A DNA stretch of 64,000 nucleotides from VRUE01 sp963704545 (GTDB lineage: Bacteria; Actinomycetota; Thermoleophilia; Solirubrobacterales; 70-9). Below, in pieces: positions 11,255 to 19,980 of the stretch. Positions within the stretch are counted from its first letter, which is position 1; each line of letters begins with the position of its first letter. The position numbers and the translations under genes were made by a program. The notes below the pieces were generated by a model that saw nothing but the letters and a program-made list of their open reading frames with translations, was not told where the DNA came from and made no database searches. The stretch lies in the NCBI GenBank assembly GCA_963704545.1, contig OY969915.1:310001-374000 (forward strand), read 5' to 3'.

Positions 11255-13299
11255 GGCGCCGCCCTGTGCATAGTGCAACGTTTTCCGGCTCTCAGAGATA
11301 CAGAAAACGTTGCACCTTCATGTTGGCAGCCTCGATTGTGGTCGCGGTTGCGCTCGGCTCTGCGGGTGGTGCGGCGGCCGCGCCCCCGCAGCCGCTCGAC
11401 CTGCGCGTCGACGGCGGCGAGGAAAGCTGGCATGCCGAGACGCGCTTTGCCCTGCGCTGGACCAATCCGCTGCCGAGTGGGGGCTCGCCGGTTGCCGCCG
11501 TCCACCACCGGCTTCTCGACCCCGATGGCCACCTCCTGGCGGAAGGGGAGATCGGCTGGGCCGCCACATCGATCCAGCACCTGACCGTCCCTGCTGTTCC
11601 CGGCGCCTACCTCGCCGAAGTGTGGCTGGAGGACGCGTCGCGAAACGAGGGTGCACCGGCCGTAGCCACACTCCGCTTCGACAACGCCGCGCCGGGACGG
11701 GTCGACCCCCAGCCGGTCCCCGGCTGGATCTCCCGCAACGGGCTGCCCCTCGCGCTCCGCCTCGGGCGGCCCGCCGGCCCCGAGCCGCTCTCCGGCATCC
11801 GCGGCTATGCGGTCTCGATCGACCCGGTCCCCGGCGAGAACCCCTGTGCCGACCGGTATGCCTGCAGCGAGACCGAGACCGACCTGCGCGGCGGGGCCGG
11901 CGAAGACACGCTGCCGATCGAAGAACTCCCCGAGGGGACGAGCTACGTCCACGCGGTCGCCGTCTCGGGGTCAGGGATGCACTCGACAGAGGTCGGCTCC
12001 ACGGTCCTGCGCGTCGACAAGACCGATCCGGAGACGAGTCTCCTCGGCGTTCCCGCCGGCTGGTCGAACCGGTCGCTGACGCTCACAGCCGAGGCGACCG
12101 ACGGCGAGTCGGGGATGCTGGCCGACGGCCCCGGTGGCCCGTTCACGGCGATCCGGATCGACGGTGGGTCGCCGGTCGCCGCGCCCGGCGACTCCGTAAC
12201 CGCCACCGCGATCGAGTCCGGCATCCACTCGGTCACCTATTACGCCCGCGACGCGGCCGGCAACGTGGCTGACGGCGGCAGGCTCAACGGCCGCCCGAAC
12301 CACGAGCCGGAGACCGCGGTCGTCCGTATCGACCGGGAGCCGCCCCGGCTCGCCTTCGCCAACTCCCAGGATCCGGGCGATCCGGAGAGGATCGAGGCGC
12401 GCGTCGCCGACCCGCTCTCCGGCACCGACCCGGGCCGCGGGCAGATCTCGGTCCGCCCACTCGGGTCGGGCGAGCGCTTCATGACCCTCTCAACAGAAGT
12501 CGACGATGGCGTCCTCCGCGCCCACTGGGACTCCGGTGCCTGCCCGCCCGGCGAGTACGAGTTCCGCGTCACCGCCTACGACCGGGCCGGCAACGAGATC
12601 TCGGCGTCGAGCCGCGGCAACGGCGCGCCGATGCGCCTCGCCGCGCCGCTCAAGGTCTCTACGACACTCCGCGCCGGCTTCGGCCGCCTGGGCGTCGAAA
12701 CGCGGCGGACCGTCGGCTACGGGCGGAGCGTCCTCTACAGCGGCCGGCTGCTCGCGGGGCGGCGGTCGCCGCAGGCGGGGGCGACGGTGCGGGTGATCGA
12801 GCGGTTCGCGGGCGAGTCCAGAGTGCCGGAGCGGGTGACGACGGTGCGGACCACCGCCCGCGGCGACTTCGGCGTTCGCCTTGCCCCGGGGCCGGGTCGC
12901 GAAGTCGTGGCGCTGGCGGCGCCGACGGCGACCCTGCGCGGCGCGAGCAGCAAGCCGCTGAGCCTGGGAGTCCGCACCGGCCTGCGCCTGAGCGTTTCCT
13001 CAGCAGTCGCCGAGATCGGCGGGCGCCCGGTCCTCTTCAGCGGCCGGGTCTTCTCCCGCGGCGCCGGGATCCCGGCCGAGGGCAAGGCCGTGCAGCTCCA
13101 GTTCCGCCTCGCCGGCCTGCCGTGGAGCGAGTTCCGCACGGTGCGCACCGACGGGCATGGCCGCTTCCGCTACTCCTACCGCTTCGCCGACGACGACAGC
13201 CGCGGCGTGCGCTTCCAGTTCCGCGCCTACGCCCCGGCCCAAGCCGGCTGGCCCTTCAAGCCAGCCGGCTCGAGGCCGGTTTTGGTCATCGGTCGTTAG
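11251..13299 (+). CDS. Large secreted Ig-like surface protein coupled to the sigma factor
   Basis: A 682-residue protein of unknown function. The GTG at 11251 overlaps the sigma-factor stop (GTGA); it gives a basic n-region (RRRPVH...RYRKR) and then a signal sequence ending GGAAAAPP. Several beta-sandwich repeats follow, with motifs such as DKTDPETSLLG and YYARDAAGNVADG that are usual in bacterial Ig-like/OmpL47-type modules, and two late domains with VLFSGRVFSRG and VLYSGRLLAGR. No cell-wall anchor is seen. The coupling suggests that it is a target or partner of the sigma factor. ATG 11320 is an alternative start that would still leave a signal peptide. Confidence 0.8.
   Translation: MRRRPVHSATFSGSQRYRKRCTFMLAASIVVAVALGSAGGAAAAPPQPLDLRVDGGEESWHAETRFALRWTNPLPSGGSPVAAVHHRLLDPDGHLLAEGEIGWAATSIQHLTVPAVPGAYLAEVWLEDASRNEGAPAVATLRFDNAAPGRVDPQPVPGWISRNGLPLALRLGRPAGPEPLSGIRGYAVSIDPVPGENPCADRYACSETETDLRGGAGEDTLPIEELPEGTSYVHAVAVSGSGMHSTEVGSTVLRVDKTDPETSLLGVPAGWSNRSLTLTAEATDGESGMLADGPGGPFTAIRIDGGSPVAAPGDSVTATAIESGIHSVTYYARDAAGNVADGGRLNGRPNHEPETAVVRIDREPPRLAFANSQDPGDPERIEARVADPLSGTDPGRGQISVRPLGSGERFMTLSTEVDDGVLRAHWDSGACPPGEYEFRVTAYDRAGNEISASSRGNGAPMRLAAPLKVSTTLRAGFGRLGVETRRTVGYGRSVLYSGRLLAGRRSPQAGATVRVIERFAGESRVPERVTTVRTTARGDFGVRLAPGPGREVVALAAPTATLRGASSKPLSLGVRTGLRLSVSSAVAEIGGRPVLFSGRVFSRGAGIPAEGKAVQLQFRLAGLPWSEFRTVRTDGHGRFRYSYRFADDDSRGVRFQFRAYAPAQAGWPFKPAGSRPVLVIGR
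11274..11314 (+). promoter_or_regulatory. 12-bp inverted repeat at the start of the surface-protein gene
   Basis: TGCAACGTTTTC at 11274-11285 and its exact complement at 11303-11314, 17 bases apart, just inside the 5' end of the coding region. It could be an operator or an mRNA hairpin that controls translation from the coupled GTG or from ATG 11320, which lies six bases after the right arm. Function is inferred only from position. Confidence 0.5.
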
Positions 13300-13628
13300 C
13301 CGACGGGCAGGAGGTCGACGGCCTTCCGCACGCGCTGCTCGAGCTCGTCGCGGTTGCGCTTCAGGGCGCTGGTGGCCTGCTTGCGGGCGGTTGCACCGCG
13401 GCGTTCGGCGCGCTTGACCTCGCGGCGGAGCTGGGTACGGTAGGTCTTGAGCTGTTTCTCAGCGGCTTTGCGGCCGCTGAACGGCTCGACCAGCTCGCCG
13501 ACGCGGTCGGTTACGGTGAGGACGGCGCCGACCGGGAGGTCGAGGGCCGGGGTCGTGGCACGTTTCGTCGAGGCTTTCGGGGTCGGGCCGGTCGAGTTGG
13601 TCGTGCTGCTCTTGCTCTGCGTTGCCAT
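13296..13628 (-). CDS. Small basic coiled-coil protein
   Basis: A 110-residue protein that I cannot assign. Residues 1-35 are a Ser/Thr/Lys-rich flexible segment (TQSKSSTTNSTGPTPK). The rest is helical and highly charged (KQLKTYRTQLRREVKRAERR), probably a coiled coil. The ATG at 13628 is preferred over a longer frame. The composition recalls phasin-like or nucleoid-associated proteins, but no family motif supports either. It converges on the surface-protein gene with a four-base overlap of the stops. Confidence 0.65.
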   Translation of the reverse strand: MATQSKSSTTNSTGPTPKASTKRATTPALDLPVGAVLTVTDRVGELVEPFSGRKAAEKQLKTYRTQLRREVKRAERRGATARKQATSALKRNRDELEQRVRKAVDLLPVG

Positions 13629-13744
13629 GAAAGATGGATCCCTTCGGTATGCGGGTTTCCTGCCTGAGGTTCGCGAGTGTAGCGAACGTATGTTCTGCGC
13701 GAACACCTGTTCTTAACCGCCCGCCCGCGTCGGGTTACTCGGCC

Positions 13745-13911
13745 AGATGGCTGACTCCACGGCCGCGTGTGACTGGGGGCGTGCGTGGCCTAGCAGATCA
13801 AGGACGCAGGGCGCAGCCTTTTTGGTGGTGCCAAAGGCAAGCCCGAGGACGCAGAGATGCGCAGTGCCACGCACGCCATCCAGGCGTGCGGGGTCGTGGA
13901 GTCAGCCATCT
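13745..13911 (+). ncRNA. Candidate structured RNA, GGACGCA element copy 1
   Basis: A 167-nt element closed by a 17-bp perfect stem (AGATGGCTGACTCCACG at 13745 and its complement at 13895-13911). A second perfect 12-bp stem (GGCGTGCGTGGC, 13778-13789, with 13866-13877) follows. The core is GGACGCA (13802), GGGC, GCCTTT hairpin AAAGGC, GCCC, GA, GGACGCA (13847). The same core order is in the element at 50495-50656. The right arm runs into the 3' end of the next, opposite gene. Strand is assigned from the shared core; no promoter is evident. Confidence 0.5.
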
Positions 13912-14723
13912 AGGCGCGCGATCGCCAGCCCGCGCTCCCCGGCGGCTGCCGCGATCGGGTAGCGGGCCGAGAGGCCGAGACGCGCCTCCTCCGGGGCGAG
14001 ATCGCCGAAGGCGACCCGGCCGCCGGCCTCGCGCACGATCAGCTGGGCCGCCGCCGCGTCGACGGAGCGGCAGGGGCGAAGGCTGAGCATCGCGTCGAGG
14101 CGCCCAGCGGCGACGTAGGACGCGGTGATCGCGATCGAGCCGACAACGCGCAGGCGATAGACGCGGTCCGAGAGCGCCTCCAGCGCCGCGAGGGCGCGCC
14201 CCGGCTCGGCCGCCTCGAGGCCGAGCAGCTCCAGCTTGTCGCGGTCGGCGGCGACGCGAATCGGCCCGTCGCCGAGCGTCGCGCCCTCCCCGCGGCGGGC
14301 GGCGAACTCCTCGCCCGCGCCGAAGTCGAAGACGTAGCCGAACTCGACCTCGGCCATCGAGTCCCCGGACGCCACGGCGATGCTGAGGCTGTGCGAGGGG
14401 AGCGTGCGGCGGGCGTTGAGCGAGCCGTCGATCGGGTCGATCACGACGCGGGCGGGGCCGCCTGACCCAAACGTCACCTCGCCGCGCTCCTCGGAAACGG
14501 CGACGAACGAGGCGCCCTGCGCCGCCAGGGCCTCGAGCTCGGCGAAGACCTCGTCCTCGCAGCGACGGTCGATGACCAGGGTGTGATCGCCTCCCTCGCC
14601 GACCCCCTCGTAGACGGTGCGCGCCTCGGCCCCGCGCACCTCGTCGAAGATCGCCCGCTGCGCCGCGACCACGCGGCGGCAGATTCCCAGCCAGTCTGCG
14701 GAGAAAACGTCCACCGAGGCCAT
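13902..14723 (-). CDS. Inositol monophosphatase family protein
   Basis: A 273-residue Mg-dependent phosphatase of the IMPase/FBPase/CysQ superfamily. The metal-binding motif DPIDGSLNARR and the upstream VSEERGEV (Glu ligand) are present. The C-terminal motif, usually WDxAAG, is RSVDAAAAQLIVREAGG, which keeps the Asp but lacks the Trp. The substrate could be inositol-1-phosphate, PAP or a sugar bisphosphate; the sequence does not decide. The gene starts 34 bases from the divergent helicase gene, so they share a promoter region. Its stop lies inside the right arm of the structured element. Confidence 0.85.
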   Translation of the reverse strand: MASVDVFSADWLGICRRVVAAQRAIFDEVRGAEARTVYEGVGEGGDHTLVIDRRCEDEVFAELEALAAQGASFVAVSEERGEVTFGSGGPARVVIDPIDGSLNARRTLPSHSLSIAVASGDSMAEVEFGYVFDFGAGEEFAARRGEGATLGDGPIRVAADRDKLELLGLEAAEPGRALAALEALSDRVYRLRVVGSIAITASYVAAGRLDAMLSLRPCRSVDAAAAQLIVREAGGRVAFGDLAPEEARLGLSARYPIAAAAGERGLAIARLDG

Positions 14724-14757
14724 CCTATGGAGGCCGCGCACTCGCTAGCGTTGGAGC

Positions 14758-17592
14758 ATGCTCGCTCTCGCCGAGGCACAGCAGCACGCGGTCGAACACG
14801 ACGACGGCCCCCTGCTCCTGCTCGGCGCCGCCGGGACCGGCAAGTCCGAGGCCCTTGCGCGGCGCTTCGCGCGGCTGGTGGACGACGGCCTCGCCCCAGA
14901 GCAGATCCTGGTCTTGGCCTCGCACCAACCGACCGCGAACAGGTTGCTGGCAAGGGTCGAGTCGCTGCTTGACGGCTCCCACGGCGAGCTCTGGATTGGC
15001 ACCTGGCATGGCTTCGGCGAGCGTCTCCTGCGCGAGCACTCGCTTTCCGCCGGCCTGGACCCCTTCTTCGACGTCCTCGGCCCCGCCGAGCGCCTGGCAA
15101 TCCTGCTCGATCGTCTCGACGACCTGCCGCTGCGAAATCAGGAGATTCGCGGCAACCCAACTGGCCTGCTCGCCCGGCTGGTCGACCAAGTCGACGTGCT
15201 CAAGGCCGGCGCGGAGCCTGCAGAGCCCGACCTCGCCGAGTTCTGCGCGGCTCACGATCGCATCCTCGCCGAGCGCGGCAGCCTGGACCAAGCCGACGTC
15301 TTCCTGGTGCTCAACAAGCTCTTGCATGATCGGGAGAGCGTTCGCAGCGATATTGCGGCTCGCTTTCTTCACGTCATGGTCGACGAGTACGAGGACACGA
15401 CCGCCGCTCAGCGGGCCGTCCTGCAAACGATGCGCACCGCGAACCCAAATCACCTCTACGCGGAAAACCTCTCTTCCGCGGGTGGCGTGGGGGGAGGGGG
15501 GTCGAGGACGACCGTGGATCGCCCGCAGGCCCCCCTCCCCCCGCGACAGGACCCGCGGCCAGAGGCGCTGACCCTTGAAGAGGTGTTCCGCCAGCCGGCG
15601 GTGCGACGCTGGGTCTGCACGAACGAGCGGGCGCAGGCGCAAGCAGTGGCACGGGAGGTTGAGCACCTGCTTGCGGGCGGTGCGCCGCCGGAGGAGATTT
15701 GCGTGCTGGTCGAGGACCCGGCGGCCGATGGCGGTGCCGTCTCGGCGGCGATGGAGGAGCGGGGGATCCCGTTTCACCTCGTAGGCCCGGCGGCGCTGTT
15801 CCAGCGGCCGGAGGTGCGGGATGCGATCGCCTGGCTGAGGGCGCTGGCGGACCCCGAAGACTCGGCCGCCGTCGCCCGGGCCCTGACCCGGCCACCGACC
15901 GAGCTGGCTTCGGCCGACCTGGCGCGGCTGACGACGATCGCGCGCCGGCGCAAGGTCGACATGGTCTCCGCCTGCGAGGCGGCGCTCGAAAGCCCGCAGA
16001 TCCCCCCCGAGGGACGGGAGCGGATCCAGTCCTTCCTCAAGCTCTACGGCGAAGCCGCAACAGCGATGGAGGAGCGGCGCGCAGACGTCTTCGTCCGGCG
16101 ATTGATCGAGCGGGTGGGACTGCGGCGCCAGCGGCTCTTCGCCGCCGAGCCCGAGGTGGCGGAGCGGCTGCTTGGCTTTTCGCGCTTGGCGGAGCTCGCC
16201 GTGACCTGGGCCAGGCGCGAGCCTCACGGATCCACCCGCGACTTCGTCCGTTTCCTCAGCGTCGTGGCCGAGGCGGGCGTCGAGCCCGCGGGAGGCGAGG
16301 AGCCACGCTCACCGGGCACGGTGTGCGGTCTTGGCCGGCGTGCCGCGAAGGGAACCGAGTTCGACCACGTCTTCGCGCTCGGCGGCGACCCGGACGCGGT
16401 GCAGGCGCGCTCGAGCCTGGTTCTCTCGCGGATCGGCCGCGAGGAGGAGGGGAGCGAGAGGGACGAGGAGGTCCACGAGGAGGAGCTCTTCGGCCCGGCC
16501 GAGGGCCTTCATGCCACCTACCGCAAGCTGCGGGAGGAGGTGCTGGAGGCCTCGTGGAGGGCGGGACGGGAGCTCTCCGAGCCCCGGCTCGACACCGTCG
16601 TCGACGTCAACCGGGCGATCGCCCGCCACCTCGAGCTGCTGAAGCTTGCCGCTCTCGCCCAGCGGCCGGGAGAGGAGGCGACCGCCGAGGCGGTCGAGGC
16701 GGTCAACGGACTGCTGCGCCAGGTCGCCACCCCCGAGCAGCAGGCCGAGCTCGACGCCTCGCCCCTCGACGCCTACCTGCTCGATTCCGAGCGCGAGCGC
16801 GATGGGCGGCAACGCCTGATCGCGGCCCGCCACGAGCCCTCGCTGGAAGGCTTCCTCCCCCGCCGCGGCGACGGCTCCCTCAGCCTCTCGGCCTCCGACC
16901 TCGACCTCTACCTGACCTGCCCGCTGAAGTACAAGTTCACGCGGGTCTTCGGCATCCCCAAGGAGCCGACGATCAACCAGCGCTTCGGGATCCTCATCCA
17001 CAATGTCCTCGAGCGCTTCCACAAGGACGGGCCCGGCGAGGACGGGCACCAGCGCCTGATGGACCTCTTCGAGGCCGGCTGGCGCCGCTCGGGGTTCGGC
17101 ACCAGCGACGACGAGCTGCAGTTCCGCGACAAGGCCCGCGCGGCGATGAACCTCTACTGGGAGCGCGAGCGCGAGGCGGAGGGCGAGCCGGTCTGGCTGG
17201 AGCGCAAGTTCGACATCAAGATCGGCCCGCACCACGTGCGCGGCCGCGTCGACCGCGTCGACCGCCTCCCCGACGGCAGCCACGAGCTGATCGACTACAA
17301 GACCGGCGAACGCAAGAGCGAGGCCGACCTCGAGAGCGACCTGCAGCTGGCGCTCTACCGCCTCGCCGCCCGCGAGGCCTGGGACGTCGAGGCGACCACC
17401 GGCAGCTACTACTACGTGCTCGACGCCGACAAGGTCGCCGCGCCGATCAGGCCCGACGACGCCGAGCGGGTCGAGCGGACCGTGCTCGAGGTCGGCAAGG
17501 GGGTCCTGGGGCAGGATTTCGAGCCCCGCCCCGCACCGACGACGTGCAGCTGGTGCGACTACCGGCTGATTTGCCCGGCGGCCGAGAGCTGA
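14758..17592 (+). CDS. UvrD/RecB-like protein with degenerate motor and intact PD-(D/E)XK nuclease
   Basis: A 944-residue protein. The N-terminus has Walker A (GAAGTGKSEAL) and a DEYED version of motif II. Motifs III and IV (GDxxQ, RGA, NYRS) are missing: from about residue 235 the chain is a Gly/Pro-rich linker (SAGGVGGGGSRTTVDRPQ) encoded by a palindromic element. Motif V is only partly kept (AAKGTEFDHVFALGG) and motif VI is not seen. The C-terminal nuclease looks active: GRVDRVDRL and ELIDYKTGE, plus an Fe-S cluster-like Cys set (TCPLKYKF, later CSWCDYRLICP). It resembles the AddB/AdnA partner subunits of bacterial recombination nucleases. No helicase partner gene is adjacent. Confidence 0.8.
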   Translation: MLALAEAQQHAVEHDDGPLLLLGAAGTGKSEALARRFARLVDDGLAPEQILVLASHQPTANRLLARVESLLDGSHGELWIGTWHGFGERLLREHSLSAGLDPFFDVLGPAERLAILLDRLDDLPLRNQEIRGNPTGLLARLVDQVDVLKAGAEPAEPDLAEFCAAHDRILAERGSLDQADVFLVLNKLLHDRESVRSDIAARFLHVMVDEYEDTTAAQRAVLQTMRTANPNHLYAENLSSAGGVGGGGSRTTVDRPQAPLPPRQDPRPEALTLEEVFRQPAVRRWVCTNERAQAQAVAREVEHLLAGGAPPEEICVLVEDPAADGGAVSAAMEERGIPFHLVGPAALFQRPEVRDAIAWLRALADPEDSAAVARALTRPPTELASADLARLTTIARRRKVDMVSACEAALESPQIPPEGRERIQSFLKLYGEAATAMEERRADVFVRRLIERVGLRRQRLFAAEPEVAERLLGFSRLAELAVTWARREPHGSTRDFVRFLSVVAEAGVEPAGGEEPRSPGTVCGLGRRAAKGTEFDHVFALGGDPDAVQARSSLVLSRIGREEEGSERDEEVHEEELFGPAEGLHATYRKLREEVLEASWRAGRELSEPRLDTVVDVNRAIARHLELLKLAALAQRPGEEATAEAVEAVNGLLRQVATPEQQAELDASPLDAYLLDSERERDGRQRLIAARHEPSLEGFLPRRGDGSLSLSASDLDLYLTCPLKYKFTRVFGIPKEPTINQRFGILIHNVLERFHKDGPGEDGHQRLMDLFEAGWRRSGFGTSDDELQFRDKARAAMNLYWEREREAEGEPVWLERKFDIKIGPHHVRGRVDRVDRLPDGSHELIDYKTGERKSEADLESDLQLALYRLAAREAWDVEATTGSYYYVLDADKVAAPIRPDDAERVERTVLEVGKGVLGQDFEPRPAPTTCSWCDYRLICPAAES
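15476..15558. repeat. Palindromic element inside the helicase gene (GGGTGGCG / CGACAGGACCC type, copy A)
   Basis: 83 bp, in frame. Outer arms CCGCGGGT and ACCCGCGG, then GGCGT opposite GCGACAGG, then G-rich and C-rich arms (TGGGGGGAGGGGGG, CCCCCCTCCCCCC). The ends match those of the 47516-47663 element, while the middles are unrelated. It sits exactly where helicase motifs III and IV should be. Confidence 0.7.
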
Positions 17593-17609
17593 GTCGCCCA
17601 TCAACCAGC

Positions 17610-17666
17610 CGGGAACTCTTGCTTTCAGGCGGAAGCGAGCGTCCTCAGGCGCGCAAGAGATGCCCG
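17610..17666. other. Possible structured leader before the RNase H gene
   Basis: CGGG + CTCTTGC (17610-17622) pair with GCAAGAG + CCCG (17653-17666) across a small internal loop. A second short stem, GAACGC / GCGTTC, lies near 17700. This is the only structure I see in the 192-base gap 17593-17784. It contains GAGGACGC on the minus strand but lacks the full core of the two GGACGCA elements. Confidence 0.3.
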
Positions 17667-17784
17667 CTCCGGACGATTTTGGAGAGCAGGGCCAGAACGC
17701 CGTCTGGGCCAGCGTTCGCGAATGTCCCCTGAGCCCTACCGGTAGTTTCCGCCCCAGTCGCGTGACGATCGAATGGAGACAGAA

Positions 17785-18210
17785 ATGAAGGTCTACATCT
17801 GGAGCGACGGCGCTGCCATGCCGAACGGCGGTCCCGCGGGGGCAGGGTACGTCGTCGTGGGCGACGGCGTGCGCTTGCTCGGCTCGGAAGCGCTCGGCGA
17901 CAGGACGAACAACGTTGCCGAGTACATGGCGGTTCGGAACGCGCTGCGGGCCGCGGCCGACGCGGGCGCGACGTCGGCTTACGTGCGGATGGACTCGGCG
18001 GTGGTCGTCGGCCACCTCACTGGGACTTCACGTGCGCGGGACGAGCGCCTGATCCAGCTCAAGGGGGAGGTCGAAGAGCAGAAGGCCCGGTACAAAAAAG
18101 GGGGGGTCAGGTTCGCTCGGATTCGCAGGGAGCAAAACGGAGTTGCCGACGAGCTCGCGAAGAACGGCGCGCGGGCCTCGAAGGCGCTAAGCGCCGATCG
18201 GCGGCGATAG
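17785..18210 (+). CDS. Ribonuclease H-like protein (RNase HI family)
   Basis: A 141-residue protein of the RNase H fold, expected to cut RNA in RNA-DNA hybrids. The four acidic catalytic positions can be placed: Asp in YIWSDGAAMPNG, Glu in NNVAEYMAV, Asp in RMDSAVVVGH and Asp in NGVADELAK. The family length fits. ATG 17785 is preferred to ATG 17773 because GGAG lies seven bases before it. A compact hairpin follows the stop. RNase H proteins of this short type also serve as tRNA or repair nucleases, so the in-vivo substrate is open. Confidence 0.88.
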   Translation: MKVYIWSDGAAMPNGGPAGAGYVVVGDGVRLLGSEALGDRTNNVAEYMAVRNALRAAADAGATSAYVRMDSAVVVGHLTGTSRARDERLIQLKGEVEEQKARYKKGGVRFARIRREQNGVADELAKNGARASKALSADRRR

Positions 18211-18253
18211 GTGAAGCGGCGAGCGTTGCTCGCCGATGTCGGCTCGCTATCGC
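18204..18253 (+). terminator. Two-stem hairpin after RNase H
   Basis: GGCGAGC-GTT-GCTCGCC (18218-18234) nested in GCGATAG / CTATCGC (18204-18210, 18247-18253). It begins at the stop codon. No T-run follows, so termination is likely but not certain. Confidence 0.5.
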
Positions 18254-18325
18254 AATGCGCGAGAAGCAGCAAAGCCTTGCCTGGCTAACGGACTTCAGTG
18301 ACTGATCGGGGGGGTGCCGTAGTCC

Positions 18326-19189
18326 CTACTGGTTTCCCTGCTGGCGCAGGAACTGCTGGAAGTCTCGCGCTATGGAATCCGCAGACGGTAGGTCCTCGGG
18401 GTTCTCGAGCTGGTCTTCCTGCTCGGCCTCGATGCGGTCCACCAGCTCCTCGATCTCGGGGTTGGCGGCTATGGCGCGGTTGATCTGCTCTTCGTAGCTG
18501 GTCGACTCCTCCTCCAGCTCGGTCGCCTCGACGGCGATTCCGGTGACGCCCTCGAAGCGGCGCAGGAGCGCGAGCGCGGCCTTGGGGTTGGGGACGGCGG
18601 CTATGTAGTGGGGCACCGCCGCCCAGAGCGAGGCGGAGGTCATCCCCACCTTGCGGCAGCTGTCGTGGACGACGCCGACGATGCCTGTCGGGCCCTCGTA
18701 GGAGGAGCGCTGCAGGTCGAGCTCCTCGACCAGCTTCTCGTCGGAGGCGAGGCCGGTGATCGGCACCGGCAGGGTGTGGGAGACCTCGGCGATCAGGGCG
18801 CCGAGGGTGATCACCATCTCCACGCCGAGCGCGTCGGCGGCAGTCGAGATCGTCTCCGAGAAGGTGCGCCAGCGCAGGTTGGGCTCGGTCCCGTCGAGCA
18901 GCACCAGGTCGCGCTCGGCGGCCGGGACGCGGGCCGCGATCAGGTTGTTCTGCGGCCACTCGATGCGGCGGACCTCGCCCTCGGTGAGCACGATCGTCGG
19001 CCGGGTGGCCTGGAAGTCGAAGTAGTCCTCCGGGTCGACCTGCGCGATCGGCTCCGAGTCAAAGGCGTCGGCGATGGCGTTGACGGCGGTCGAGGCAGCG
19101 CCGGCGGCGTCGTTCCAGCCGCGAAACGAGCAGACCAGGATCGGGCTGCGCAGCTGCGGAAGGTCGCCTTCCCAGGTCAGTGAGTCCAC
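18326..19189 (-). CDS. PAC2 family protein (proteasome-assembly-chaperone-like)
   Basis: A 287-residue protein of the PAC2 (DUF75) family, widespread in actinobacteria and archaea. Signature stretches are SPILVCSFRGWNDAAGAA near the N-terminus, VITLGALIAEVSHTLPVPI in the middle and GMTSASLWAAVPHYIA later. The fold resembles eukaryotic proteasome assembly chaperones; in bacteria the role is not established. The C-terminal 50 residues are acidic and helical (ELEEESTSYEEQINR). The GTG start at 19189 has GGGAGA nearby. It diverges from the ABC transporter operon. Confidence 0.88.
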   Translation of the reverse strand: MDSLTWEGDLPQLRSPILVCSFRGWNDAAGAASTAVNAIADAFDSEPIAQVDPEDYFDFQATRPTIVLTEGEVRRIEWPQNNLIAARVPAAERDLVLLDGTEPNLRWRTFSETISTAADALGVEMVITLGALIAEVSHTLPVPITGLASDEKLVEELDLQRSSYEGPTGIVGVVHDSCRKVGMTSASLWAAVPHYIAAVPNPKAALALLRRFEGVTGIAVEATELEEESTSYEEQINRAIAANPEIEELVDRIEAEQEDQLENPEDLPSADSIARDFQQFLRQQGNQ

Positions 19190-19216
19190 TTCTCCCAGAG
19201 TACAGGCGGCGACGAT

Positions 19217-19232
19217 GTGAATCAGGATTCAC
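19217..19232 (+). promoter_or_regulatory. Probable TetR-type operator
   Basis: GTGAAT CAGG ATTCAC, a perfect 6+6 palindrome with a four-base spacer that overlaps the ribosome binding site of the ABC operon and ends one base before its ATG. The operon's third gene is a TetR-family regulator, and palindromes of this size and position are usual autoregulatory operators of that family. Confidence 0.6.
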
Positions 19233-19233
19233 T

Positions 19234-19976
<743 letters not shown>

Positions 19977-19980
<4 letters not shown>

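Noticed and set aside
13800..13855. GGACGCA core considered as a GEMM (c-di-GMP-I) riboswitch
   Set aside because: GEMM has GGACGCAAAGCC next to a GNRA tetraloop helix and receptor; here GGACGCA is followed by GGGC and recurs after a second hairpin, and there is no downstream same-strand gene.
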